Shown here in pieces: positions 53,115 through 61,880 of a DNA stretch of 64,000 nucleotides (position 1 is the first letter of the stretch; every line of letters begins with the position of its first letter). Both the position numbers and the translations under genes were made by a program. The DNA is from JALCRY01 sp050946575 (GTDB taxonomy: Bacteria; Bacillota; Clostridia; Peptostreptococcales; Anaerovoracaceae): NCBI GenBank assembly GCA_050946575.1, contig JBMNVB010000008.1, positions 1-64,000 of the forward strand, given 5' to 3'. Under the pieces are notes generated by a model that was not told the origin of the DNA, searched no databases, and was given only the letters and a program-made list of their open reading frames with translations.

Positions 53115-55532
53115 TCATCCTCCGAAAAATTCGTTCGCGGCTTCGGCCGTCTTCATCGCGTCGCTGCAGTAATAATCCGCTCCGATAGAGTCCGCGTATT
53201 CCTGTGTCACGACGGCGCCGCCGACCATTACGCAGCAGTCCGGGATGCGGGACTTCAGCATTGATGTGGTCTCTTCCATACTGCCGAGGGTCGTCGTCAT
53301 CAATGCGGAAAGCCCTATGAGCCGGACCCCCTTTTCCTCGGCGGTCTCGACTATCGTCTCCGGCGCCACATCGCGGCCGAGATCGGTGACGTCGTATCCG
53401 TAATTCTCGAGGATCGTTTTCACGATGTTTTTCCCGATATCGTGGACGTCTCCCTTTACCGTCGCGATTATGATGCTTCCCTTTGACTCGCGCTCGCGGC
53501 CGGATTCGGCGAGCCGCTTTTTTATTATCTCGAAGCCCGCCTGCGCCGCGACCGTGGCCTGCATCATCTGCGGCAGGTACAGCGTTCCGGCTTCGAATTT
53601 CTTTCCGATGACATCGAGAGCCGGCACGAGATAATCGTTCACGACTTCCATCTCCGTCCTGGTTTCCAGTATCTTATTTACATTGCGCTCCGTTTCCGCG
53701 GGTATGCCCTTTCTGAGCGACGCAGTCACGGCTTCCAGCGTTCCGAGTTCCGCCGATTCGCCCGCTTCTGGCTCCTCCGCGCCGGTGCTTCCGGCCGGAG
53801 CCCCGGAACCGTTCTTTTCCGGCGTCCATCCCCTGAACGCTTCAATGAACTCCGCGGCGTTTTCGTCCGCTCCGGAAAGCAGCTCGAATGCCTTTACCGC
53901 GTCCTTCATCTCATTGTCGCCCGGATCCATTATCGCGGCCGACAGCCCTTCTTCCATGGCCATCATCAGGAAAGACCTGTTCACGAGCGGCCGGTTCGGC
54001 AGCCCGAAGCTGATATTCGACAGCCCGAGCACCGTCCCGAGCCCGAGCTCTTCCGTCACCGTCCTGATCGCCTTCAGTGTCTCGCGCGCCTGCGACTGCT
54101 CTGCCGAGACAGTGAGTGTGAGACAGTCGACCAGGATGTCGCTGTCCGGGATGCCGAGCCCGTTCGCGCGCTCCTTTATCTTCCTCGCTATATCAACGCG
54201 TTTTTCCGCTGTATCGGGGATGCCGTCATCGTCCAGCGTGAGCGCTATTATCGCGGCTCCGTATTTCGCGGCCACGGGCAGCATCTCGTTCAGGGACTTT
54301 TCGCTCCCGTTCACAGAGTTCAGGATCGGCTTGCCGTTATACACCCGCAGCGCCGCTTCGGCCGCGGCGGGATCCCCGGAATCGATCTGGAGCGGTATGT
54401 CCGTCACGCTCTGGATCTTCTTCACGAGCTCCGGCAGCACAGCCGCCTCGTCAAGGCCGGGGACTCCGGCATTGACATCAAGAACTCGCGCGCCTTCTTC
54501 GACCTGATCTATCGCCCGGTTCATGATATATGCATAGTCGCCGTTCACTATCGCCTCTTTGAGCCGCTTCTTGCCGGTCGGATTCAGGCGCTCGCCGATC
54601 ACGACGAACCTGTCGAAATCCGTGAATTCCGTAGCGGTGCAGACGCGCGCCGTCTTCCGCGGCTGCGCATCCACGTCAGCGACATTTGCTCCGCCGACCA
54701 TCCTGCGCAGGGCCTCCGTATACGACGGATCCGTCCCGCAGCAGCTGCCGATCATAGTCACACCCAAATCAAGGTACTTCCGCATTGATTCCGCGAATTC
54801 CTCCGCCTTAATGTGATACTCCCCCGTCTGAGGATCGGGAAGCCCGGCGTTCGGCTTTATGAAAATATCTGCCGTCGTCTCGCGGCGCAGCTTCTGCGCG
54901 ATCGGATAGATCTCGTCCGGTCCGAGCGAGCAGTTTATCCCGACAGCGTCCGCGCCGAGCCGGTCGAGCAGTGCCGCCATTTCCTCGACGCCGCATCCCG
55001 TGAACGTGCGCCCGTCCTCCTGGAACGTCATCGACACCATCACCGGCAGATCCGTGTTTTCCTTCACCGCCAGCAATGCCGCCTTGACTTCGTAAAGGTC
55101 CGTCATTGTCTCGATGACCGCGAGGTCCGCGCCCGACTTCTCGCCCTGCACGCACACTTCGCGGAACGTTTCGTACGCATCCTCGAACGAAAGCGTGCCC
55201 ATCGGCTCGAGCAGCTGGCCTATCGGTCCCATGTCAATCGCGACCTTCGTGTTTTCATCGCACGCCGCGCGGGCGGCCCTCACCGCCGCATCGGCGACTT
55301 CGGCGACGCTGTGACCAGTCCCCTCGAGCTTGTAGCGGTTCAATCCAAATGTATTCGTATAGACTACATCCGCGCCCGCCTCGACGTATTCGCGGTGGAT
55401 CGCGGTGATCATGTCCGGCTTTTCGATGTTCAGGAGTTCGCCGACCGAGCCCGGCTCCGCTCCGTATTTCTGGAGCATCGTTCCCATCGCGCCGTCCAGA
55501 AGATGTATTTTATTATCGCTGAAAATCGCCAT
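53115..55532 (-). CDS. metH: Cobalamin-dependent methionine synthase lacking the reactivation domain
   Basis: Transfers a methyl group from methyltetrahydrofolate through cobalamin to homocysteine. 805 residues: homocysteine-binding domain (1-300; zinc Cys in GINCSL and GSCCGTD), pterin-binding domain (about 315-590), a low-complexity linker (near 590-620), B12 cap and B12-binding domain with DVHDIGKNIV near 700. The AdoMet-binding reactivation domain is missing and is encoded by the gene just upstream. Start ATG 55532 follows AAAGGAGG; the frame is open further to 55811 but that overlaps the upstream gene. Confidence 0.94.
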   Translation of the reverse strand: MAIFSDNKIHLLDGAMGTMLQKYGAEPGSVGELLNIEKPDMITAIHREYVEAGADVVYTNTFGLNRYKLEGTGHSVAEVADAAVRAARAACDENTKVAIDMGPIGQLLEPMGTLSFEDAYETFREVCVQGEKSGADLAVIETMTDLYEVKAALLAVKENTDLPVMVSMTFQEDGRTFTGCGVEEMAALLDRLGADAVGINCSLGPDEIYPIAQKLRRETTADIFIKPNAGLPDPQTGEYHIKAEEFAESMRKYLDLGVTMIGSCCGTDPSYTEALRRMVGGANVADVDAQPRKTARVCTATEFTDFDRFVVIGERLNPTGKKRLKEAIVNGDYAYIMNRAIDQVEEGARVLDVNAGVPGLDEAAVLPELVKKIQSVTDIPLQIDSGDPAAAEAALRVYNGKPILNSVNGSEKSLNEMLPVAAKYGAAIIALTLDDDGIPDTAEKRVDIARKIKERANGLGIPDSDILVDCLTLTVSAEQSQARETLKAIRTVTEELGLGTVLGLSNISFGLPNRPLVNRSFLMMAMEEGLSAAIMDPGDNEMKDAVKAFELLSGADENAAEFIEAFRGWTPEKNGSGAPAGSTGAEEPEAGESAELGTLEAVTASLRKGIPAETERNVNKILETRTEMEVVNDYLVPALDVIGKKFEAGTLYLPQMMQATVAAQAGFEIIKKRLAESGRERESKGSIIIATVKGDVHDIGKNIVKTILENYGYDVTDLGRDVAPETIVETAEEKGVRLIGLSALMTTTLGSMEETTSMLKSRIPDCCVMVGGAVVTQEYADSIGADYYCSDAMKTAEAANEFFGG

Positions 55533-55555
55533 CTTTCCTCCTTTTCCGGCTCCGG

Positions 55556-56191
55556 TCAGCCGCAAACGCGCCCCTGCTTCCTGAGCTCGCAGGTGTCTCT
55601 GAGCGCGCATTCCGAACAAACCGCCCTGTATCCTTTGACTTCGTGATCGGAGACCCCGACGATCGCCGTGACCGACTTCCGCGGCAGCATGAGATGCGTT
55701 GCCGTGATCGTGAGCCCTATCTTTCTCTGCGTATCGAGCTCCGCCGCCAGCGTGTCCTGATATTCGAGCGGAAGATCCCCGTATCCCGGGCTGAAGCGCC
55801 CGGTCATGCAAGGCAGATCCTCCGGCAGTTCCTTTTCTATCACATCGCAGAAAACATCGCAGACGCTGTCCGCGAGCACAGATGCGCCCGTATCAAGGAA
55901 CACCTGCATTGCCGCATCGCGCGCCCCCGCCGCGCGGATCGCCCCGTCGACGTCCGTCCCGAGCGTCACCGCCAGCAGTATCATCTTCCGGCACCCCGCG
56001 AGGTGCTTCTTAATGGCGGTGCCCGGGATGTCCGTGATATCCGTCAGCTTATATACCCCGCGCGGATCCGAAACGCGAAAAAGCTCAGCCTCCGCTCTTT
56101 CGAGCATCGGGCTGAGTCCTTCGTAATCATCCGTCCCGAGCCGCGCGCGCCACTGTTCTCTGTCTATTTTTTCAGGAAGTTCTATCTTCAT
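55556..56191 (-). CDS. Methionine synthase reactivation-domain protein
   Basis: 211-residue stand-alone version of the MetH C-terminal activation domain, which rebinds S-adenosylmethionine to remethylate oxidised cobalamin. The diagnostic RFSPGYGDLPLEYQ is near residue 145. C-terminal cysteines (CSECALRDTCELR) may bind a metal or cluster. It lies 23 bases upstream of metH in the same direction, giving a split methionine synthase, the usual clostridial arrangement. Confidence 0.9.
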   Translation of the reverse strand: MKIELPEKIDREQWRARLGTDDYEGLSPMLERAEAELFRVSDPRGVYKLTDITDIPGTAIKKHLAGCRKMILLAVTLGTDVDGAIRAAGARDAAMQVFLDTGASVLADSVCDVFCDVIEKELPEDLPCMTGRFSPGYGDLPLEYQDTLAAELDTQRKIGLTITATHLMLPRKSVTAIVGVSDHEVKGYRAVCSECALRDTCELRKQGRVCG

Positions 56192-56235
56192 ATGCTCCTC
56201 CGTGCCGCCGCGCCTCTCACTTCATCAATGCATTG

Positions 56236-57108
56236 CTACAGCAGGTCCTTTATCCCGTCGTACACCGCCCTGACGACTTCCGGCGAGTTCATCGTGTAGA
56301 GATGGATGTCCGGAGCGCCGTGCTCTATAAGATCGCGGATCTGCTTCACTGCATATTCTACACCATGCTCGAACAGTCCGTCAGGATCATTTCTGTATTT
56401 CTCGAGCATTTCCGAAAATTCCTCCGGACGTCTCGCGCCGCTGAGTTCCACTGTATGCTCTATCTGAGACGCTTTCGTGATCGGCATGATCCCCGCCGCC
56501 ACGGGGACGTCGATCCCGGCAGAGCGGACCCTGTCGATAAAATCGTAATATACCTGATTGTCGAAGAACAGCTGCGTCACGAGCGAGTTCACTCCCGCGC
56601 CGATCTTGTACTTCAGATTCTCAACGTCCTCTTCAAGGTTCGGACTGTCCTCGTGTCCTTCCGGATAGCAGGCGCCCATCAGATTCAGGTCGCCGTACTT
56701 CTGGATCTCGACCGCAAGTTCGTTCGCATGTTTAAAGGCGCCTTCACTCGCGCCCTCCACACGGTCGCCTCTCAGGACGAGAACGTTTTCGATTTCGTTT
56801 TCCCTTATCCAGCCTATGGCCCTTTTGATCTCGTCAAGCGTCGAATTGATGCAGGTGAGATGCACCGCTGTCACTATCCCGTATTTTCTCCTGATGTTCC
56901 CCGCGATATCGGCCGTCATCCTGCCTCTCGGTCCGCCGTCGGCGCCGTATGTCACGCTCATATAATCGGGGCCGATTTTCGCGAGCTCCTCCGCCTTCTC
57001 ATACACTTTTGGCAGATTCTCTTTCTTTTTCGGCGGGAAAATCTCTAAAGAAAACACCGGTTTCCCTTCATTTTTCTTTTTCTCGTAAATCTCATTGATT
57101 TTCAACAT
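56236..57108 (-). CDS. metF: Methylenetetrahydrofolate reductase
   Basis: Reduces 5,10-methylene- to 5-methyltetrahydrofolate, the methyl donor for MetH. 290 residues, TIM-barrel: FSLEIFPPKK near 20, SVTYGADGGPRGRM near 47, HLTCINSTLDEI near 75. ATG 57108 lies inside the end of ybaK, so the two genes overlap by 17 bases. The order ybaK, metF, activator, metH forms a likely operon. Confidence 0.94.
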   Translation of the reverse strand: MLKINEIYEKKKNEGKPVFSLEIFPPKKKENLPKVYEKAEELAKIGPDYMSVTYGADGGPRGRMTADIAGNIRRKYGIVTAVHLTCINSTLDEIKRAIGWIRENEIENVLVLRGDRVEGASEGAFKHANELAVEIQKYGDLNLMGACYPEGHEDSPNLEEDVENLKYKIGAGVNSLVTQLFFDNQVYYDFIDRVRSAGIDVPVAAGIMPITKASQIEHTVELSGARRPEEFSEMLEKYRNDPDGLFEHGVEYAVKQIRDLIEHGAPDIHLYTMNSPEVVRAVYDGIKDLL

Positions 57109-57580
57109 CCTGCCACCCTTTCGTAACATCGATCCATCCGGAGAAATTTTCCGCATATTTTTCGAGCTCGTCGCATGTCAGCTCCGTCACGTCGTAAATG
57201 CTCCCGGCCGCCGGGAACACCGTATCGAATCTTTTCAGCGATTCGTCCAGATACGACTTCACTCCGTCCTTCAGTGCGAACGGGCACACTCCGCCGGCCG
57301 CGTGTCCGATGATCTCTTCGACGTCGTCGTGCGGCACCATCTTCGCTTTCGTGTGGAAATTATCCTTGAATTTGCGGTTATCGACTTTCGCGTCTCCGGC
57401 CATTACGATGACAATCGGGCCGTCGTCCGTGAGAAAAGACAGCGTCTTAGCAATGCGCCGCGGCTCTGTGCCGAGCGCCTGCGCGGCCATCTCTACTGTC
57501 GCGCTGCTTTCGTGCAGTTTGATGAGCTTGTCTTCGATCCCAAGCTGCCTGAAATACTCCCTTACCTGCTCCTGTGCCAT
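57092..57580 (-). CDS. ybaK: YbaK/EbsC-type aminoacyl-tRNA deacylase
   Basis: 162-residue editing-domain protein that hydrolyses mischarged tRNA, typically Cys-tRNA(Pro). Conserved features: AAQALGTEPRRIAKTLSF near 32-48, VIVMAGDAKVDNRKFK with the catalytic Lys region, and GHAAGGVCPFAL near 105. ATG 57580 has GGAGGAAAG upstream. First gene of the metF-metH unit; the functional link is not obvious. Confidence 0.9.
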   Translation of the reverse strand: MAQEQVREYFRQLGIEDKLIKLHESSATVEMAAQALGTEPRRIAKTLSFLTDDGPIVIVMAGDAKVDNRKFKDNFHTKAKMVPHDDVEEIIGHAAGGVCPFALKDGVKSYLDESLKRFDTVFPAAGSIYDVTELTCDELEKYAENFSGWIDVTKGWQDVENQ

Positions 57581-57936
57581 CGCTTTCCTCCTTCTATATA
57601 TACTTGTACAAGTGCGCCGATGACTGCCGCGGACCGGCTGCTTCCGGCGCCGGCATGCCCGATGCGCTTTCCGGCGGATCATCCGTCCGGGTGCGCGTTC
57701 CGGCGTCCGGTCCTTTCGACCGGATTTTGCGATATTGTGCGTTTTGTTTCCGCAATTCTTACTTCAGTTGCGATTACTTGCTTCCGCGGGCATTGCATCA
57801 ACTGCGTTGAACTAATTTTAACGCAACCTGAACAGATGTCAATACATTTTTCTATAGCAGGTTATCGGTTTTAGCGATATTGACGGGCCGGGACCGTTAT
57901 GCGGCGATCCGAAATGACGGAAGCATATATAAAGAA
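57581..57936. other. Intergenic region upstream of ybaK
   Basis: No gene. A minus-strand hairpin CCGGTC-GAAA-GGACCGG-like stem lies near 57706-57725 and TGCGTT/AACGCA arms near 57799-57823. No B12 box (GCCACTG) or SAM-riboswitch motif was seen, although the downstream operon makes methionine. Confidence 0.4.
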
Positions 57937-57969
57937 TGTCACCGGCAACTTTTTTAAGCGCCGGTGACA
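57937..57969 (-). terminator. Hairpin after copA
   Basis: TGTCACCGGC and GCCGGTGACA form a perfect 10-bp stem around a 13-base A/T-rich loop. It shares its TGTCACC/GGTGACA arms with the hairpin array at 48695-49512. It may terminate copA, though the following T-run is broken. Confidence 0.5.
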
Positions 57970-58005
57970 GTCATCCTTCTTCTATTATCAATGCGCGGTT
58001 CTTCC

Positions 58006-58206
58006 TTACGCGACACCGGTCACTTTATACCCGGCGTCCTCGACCGCTTTCTTCACGGCCTCTTCATCAGCCGCCGCGTCCACATAGGCCGCATTGTCTT
58101 CGAGCACTACTTTGGCGTTCGCGCCCGGCACGGCGTCCAGCGCCTTCTGCACTGCAGCCTCGCAGTGTTTGCACATCATTCCTTCGATCTCATACTTCTT
58201 TTCCAT
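58006..58206 (-). CDS. Possible internal start producing a free CopZ-like domain
   Basis: Inside copA, in frame, a strong SD AAGGAG (58221-58216) lies nine bases before ATG 58206. Translation from here would release a 66-residue HMA protein (MEKKYEIEGMMCKHC...), the size of CopZ, the cytosolic copper chaperone that is usually a separate gene after copA. Sequence shows the signal; use of it is inference. Confidence 0.4.
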   Translation of the reverse strand: MEKKYEIEGMMCKHCEAAVQKALDAVPGANAKVVLEDNAAYVDAAADEEAVKKAVEDAGYKVTGVA

Positions 58207-60750
58207 TTCATCAGTCTCCTTTTCCTTTATATCATCCGCGGAAATCACTCTGAGCTCCGCGGTCTGTCCGCCGGTATCTATTTGCTTCGGCGCTTCGGCG
58301 CCGGCTTCGGCAGCGATCTGTTTAACCAGCACTCCGTTTCCGGCCGCACCTTCATCGCCGCCGGTCTCCGTTCCAGCCGCCTCAGGCAGGTCCGCGGCTG
58401 TGCCCGCAGCGCCTTCCGCCTTCAAGCGGTCGGGCTTAAACCTTCTGAGCCTCAATGCATTGGTGCAGACGAAGACGGACGAAAGTCCCATGCACGCCGC
58501 GCCGATCACCGGGCTCATCTGCCAGCCGAGCCTGCTGTAGAATACGCCGGCCGCGAGCGGGATCATGAGGACGTTGTAGAAGAACGCCCAGAACAGATTC
58601 TGCTTTATGTTCCGGATAACGGCCTTCGACAGCTTCACCGCCGTGACCGCGTCGAGCAGGTCGCTGCGCGAGAGGATGATGTCCGCGCTCTCTATCGCGA
58701 CATCCGTCCCGGCGCCGATGGCCATTCCGACATCCGCGCGCGCGAGGGCCGGGGCGTCGTTCACGCCGTCGCCGATCATTGCCACGTGCTTTCCCTGCCG
58801 CTGCAATTCCTGTATCACGCGTTCCTTGTCCTGCGGCAGGACTTCCGCCACGACTCTGTCGATCCCGAGCGAGCCGCGCACGGCCTCCGCCGTTCTTCTG
58901 TTGTCTCCCGTCAGCATGACGACCTCGATGCCGAGTTCTCTGAACTCGTCCACCGCCGCCCTGCTGGACTCCTTGATCTTGTCGGCCGCCGCGATAACGC
59001 CGACCGGCTTCTCCTCATCTGCTATGATCAGCGGCGTGTCGCCTTTCTCAGCAATGCGCGAAAGCTCTGTTTCGACGGACGACGCATTGATGCCGTTCTC
59101 TTCGAGGAACTTCACGTTCCCCGCAAAATACCGCTTCCCGTGTACGAGCCCGCTGATGCCTCTGCCCGGCACATACCTGACGTCTTCCGCTTCCGAGGGC
59201 TCGACGCCCGCCGCGTCCGCGGCTTTCATTACCGCCTTCGCGAGCGGATGCTCGCTGCCGCTCTCAAGAGCCGCCGCGATATCGATGAGCCAGCCGTAGA
59301 GCGCAGCCTCGTCCCGGCGGATCTCATGCGGATCGTCATCTCTGTCCGCGGCGTCTTCCGCGACGATCGCGGTATAATCCACGACCGGACTGCCTTCGGT
59401 GATCGTGCCGGTCTTGTCCATTACCACTGTATCTATAAGGTGAGCGGTCTCGAGCGCTTCGCCGGATTTGATCAGGATGTTGTTCTCCGCGCCTTTGCCC
59501 GTTCCGACCATGATCGCGACCGGGGTGGCAAGGCCGAGCGCGCACGGGCACGCGATCACGAGCACCGAGATCGCCGTAGTCAGCGCGAACTCGAATGACG
59601 CTCCGATCAGGAGCCAGACAATGCACGCGACAAGCGCTATCGCCATGACGATCGGGACGAATATCCCTGCGATCCTGTCCGCCATGCGGGCGATAGGCGC
59701 CTTGCTGGCGCTCGCCTGCTCCACGAGCTTTATTATCTGCGCGAATGTCGTGTCGTCGCCCGTCTTCGTTACCTTCATCGTGAACATCCCGCTGCCGTTT
59801 ATCGTCGCGGCCGTCACGGCGCTGCCTTCCTGCTTTTCGACAGGTATCGGCTCTCCCGTGATCGCGGACTCGTCCACAGACGTCTGCCCCGAGATGACAA
59901 TGCCGTCCGCCGGAACGGATTCGCCCGGCCGCACGCGCACTGTTTCATCCGGCAGTATCTCATCCACCGGCACAGTTACATCTTTCCCGCCCCGGATCAC
60001 GGTCGCCGTCTTCGGTGCCATATCGACAAGTTTAGTTATCGCCTCACTTGTCTTGCCCTTCGAGCGCGCCTCCAGGTATTTCCCTATAGTTATCAATGCG
60101 AGTATCATCGCGCCCGATTCGAAGTACAGATTCATGCTGTACTTCATCACTATGTCCATCCGCCCGGCGCCGAGCGCCCAGCTCATCCTGTATATCTCGA
60201 AAATGCCGTACACGATAGCCGTCGTCGAACTGATCGCGATCAGGCTGTCCATGTTCGGCGCGAGATGGAACAGCGACTTGAAGCCGCGCGTGTAGTATAC
60301 GCGGTTCACGAAAATGATCGGTACGCTGAGCAGCAGCAATGTGAACGCCATCGATACCGAGTTCTCCGTGCCGAGAAGGAACTGCGGGAGCGGCCACCCC
60401 CACATGCGTCCCATCGATACGTACATGAGCGGCACGAGAAATCCGAGCGACACCTTCAGTCTGTAGGCAAGCTCCGCCGTCTGCTGTTCCTGGATGCTGA
60501 CTGCCGCCCTGCCTCCGTCGCTCTTTTTCTCTTCTTCGTCCGCCGGGACCGCGCCGTATCCCGCCGCGCTCACCGCAGCCGAAATATCATCCGCGCTCAC
60601 CGCATTGCTGTCGTATTTTACCTGCATGCTGTTCGTGAGCAGGTTCACCGAGACGTCATCAACGCCTTCCACAGCCGCGACGGCCTTTTCGACCCTGGCC
60701 GAGCAGGCCGCGCAGCTCATCCCCGTTACATCAAATTTCCTGTCTTCCAT
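58006..60750 (-). CDS. copA: Copper-exporting P1B-type ATPase with N- and C-terminal metal-binding domains
   Basis: Pumps Cu(I) out of the cell. 914 residues: N-terminal HMA domain with GMSCAACSARV, eight membrane helices, phosphorylation motif DKTGTITEG near 430, copper-channel CPC in VIACPCALGLATP near 385, hinge GDGVNDAPALARAD near 660. After the last helix comes a ~90-residue low-complexity linker and a second HMA domain with GMMCKHCEAAV, resembling the chaperone CopZ. This extra C-terminal HMA is unusual. CsoR is encoded five bases upstream. Confidence 0.95.
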   Translation of the reverse strand: MEDRKFDVTGMSCAACSARVEKAVAAVEGVDDVSVNLLTNSMQVKYDSNAVSADDISAAVSAAGYGAVPADEEEKKSDGGRAAVSIQEQQTAELAYRLKVSLGFLVPLMYVSMGRMWGWPLPQFLLGTENSVSMAFTLLLLSVPIIFVNRVYYTRGFKSLFHLAPNMDSLIAISSTTAIVYGIFEIYRMSWALGAGRMDIVMKYSMNLYFESGAMILALITIGKYLEARSKGKTSEAITKLVDMAPKTATVIRGGKDVTVPVDEILPDETVRVRPGESVPADGIVISGQTSVDESAITGEPIPVEKQEGSAVTAATINGSGMFTMKVTKTGDDTTFAQIIKLVEQASASKAPIARMADRIAGIFVPIVMAIALVACIVWLLIGASFEFALTTAISVLVIACPCALGLATPVAIMVGTGKGAENNILIKSGEALETAHLIDTVVMDKTGTITEGSPVVDYTAIVAEDAADRDDDPHEIRRDEAALYGWLIDIAAALESGSEHPLAKAVMKAADAAGVEPSEAEDVRYVPGRGISGLVHGKRYFAGNVKFLEENGINASSVETELSRIAEKGDTPLIIADEEKPVGVIAAADKIKESSRAAVDEFRELGIEVVMLTGDNRRTAEAVRGSLGIDRVVAEVLPQDKERVIQELQRQGKHVAMIGDGVNDAPALARADVGMAIGAGTDVAIESADIILSRSDLLDAVTAVKLSKAVIRNIKQNLFWAFFYNVLMIPLAAGVFYSRLGWQMSPVIGAACMGLSSVFVCTNALRLRRFKPDRLKAEGAAGTAADLPEAAGTETGGDEGAAGNGVLVKQIAAEAGAEAPKQIDTGGQTAELRVISADDIKEKETDEMEKKYEIEGMMCKHCEAAVQKALDAVPGANAKVVLEDNAAYVDAAADEEAVKKAVEDAGYKVTGVA

Positions 60751-60754
60751 ATCC

Positions 60755-61018
60755 CTATTTCATTATCCTTCCGAGCGTCGCAACAAGTTCATCTATCTTC
60801 TCGTCTTTTTCTTCGTCAGTTTCGGCATTGCGCACGCAGCTCTTGAGATGCGCCGTCAATACCTCGCGGTTCACCCGGTTGAGCAGCGCTTCCGTCGCCA
60901 TCAGCTGCGTCGATATATCAATGCAGTATCTGTCGTCTTCTACCATCTTTATTATTCCGTCGATCTGGCCGCGGGCAGTTTTCAGCATCCTCGTGACCTT
61001 TCCGGCATCCGCCATCAT
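60755..61018 (-). CDS. csoR: CsoR-type copper-sensing repressor
   Basis: 87-residue all-helical repressor that releases DNA on binding Cu(I). The Cys-His-Cys ligands are in RYCIDIS, HLKSC: Cys near 36, His near 61, Cys near 65. Start 61018 has GGAGG eight bases upstream. A second, duplicated SD-plus-ATG lies 57 bases further upstream in frame (61075) and would add 19 residues. It heads the csoR-copA operon and has a matching operator. Confidence 0.92.
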   Translation of the reverse strand: MMADAGKVTRMLKTARGQIDGIIKMVEDDRYCIDISTQLMATEALLNRVNREVLTAHLKSCVRNAETDEEKDEKIDELVATLGRIMK

Positions 61019-61109
61019 AGCAGGTCCCTCCTTCCGGTTCCGCAACTGGTATATTCTCCAGGTTCCCGCCATCATGGCAGGTCCTTCTTTTCTGTCCTGC
61101 ACCCGCTAT

Positions 61110-61131
61110 ATACCCCACCGGGGTGTAGTAT
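61110..61131. promoter_or_regulatory. CsoR operator
   Basis: ATACCCCACCGGGGTGTAGTAT: C-run and G-run arms around a short centre with A/T flanks, the usual CsoR site shape, 35-55 bases before the possible csoR starts. Supports copper-responsive autoregulation. Confidence 0.75.
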
Positions 61132-61264
61132 AAACAGGCGAAAGAATATCGCGGGGCGCCTTGGGGTATGCCGGGGCCGGGACGGGGCCGGGAGCAGAGC
61201 GCCGGAAACGGGAATGCGGCGGAAAAATCATGATCGGCCGACAGGGATCAGGTCGTCGAAAACA

Positions 61265-61452
61265 GGAATGGGATAAAAAGGTGGGGAAATTTCATATATA
61301 AAAATTTCCCCACCTTTTTTAGTGGGCTGCAGCGGTTGAAAAATGTTCAAATCGATGAAATCACGATTTTCGGCCGGGGCGCGCCCCGAAACCGTTGGAA
61401 TTTAGGTGGGGAAATTTCGAAATACAAAATTCCCCCACCTTTTTTGCTCATT
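61265..61452 (+). repeat. Family I double-hairpin element, copy H
   Basis: 188 bases with GGTGGGGAAATTTC / AAATTTCCCCACC at the left, followed by TTTTTT, and GGTGGGGAAATTTCG / AAAATTCCCCCACC at the right, ending TTTTTTGCTCATT. The left outer end (AATGGGATAAAAA) is slightly changed. The middle differs most from other copies. Confidence 0.8.
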
Positions 61453-61522
61453 CTTGATTTTTGCGCGGATCTGCATCAGGGGCCCAGTCCGGGGTGATGC
61501 CGGGCCCTGTACAGATTCTGCA

Positions 61523-61702
61523 TTTTTTTGTGGCGGCCGACCGAAAAATGGCGGCGGTGCACGCAAAATTTTCAACGATCCCGGGCATTGATGCAGTCAA
61601 AACATCATTTTCGAGCCGGTTCCGGCTGACGAAGCCCTGAAAACGTTGGAATTTTTGCGGGCAGTGATCGAAAAAACGCGGTGGCCGCCACAAAAAATGG
61701 CG
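61523..61702 (-). repeat. Family II element, reverse copy
   Basis: About 175 bases bounded by TTTTTTGTGGCGGCC and GGCCGCCACAAAAAA. Its inner GTGCACGCAAAATTTTCAACG is the reverse complement of the GTTGAAAATTTTGCGTGCAC in the copies at the window start. From 61703 to 61880 the sequence is GC-rich with GGCCC/CCGGGGCC repeats and no gene. Confidence 0.75.
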
Positions 61703-61880
61703 CAGGTATCGCATCAGGGGCCCGAGCACTGTGACCGGCTCCGGGCCTTGATTTCAATGCCCCGATCCGGGGCCCAGGCACTCTGCCCGGCTCCCGGGGC
61801 CGAGTTCAGTGCCCGGCTCCGAAGTCCGGACTCCGCATCCGGCACTTGCGGCCCGGCCCATGACAGGCGCCATGACCCGG

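Noticed and set aside
53115..55811. Longer MetH beginning at 55811
   Set aside because: The extra 93 codons overlap the activator gene in another frame; AAAGGAGG marks ATG 55532.
5976..61452. Family I copies as autonomous insertion sequences
   Set aside because: At about 186 bp they cannot encode a transposase and no target-site duplication was evident by eye; they are at most non-autonomous.
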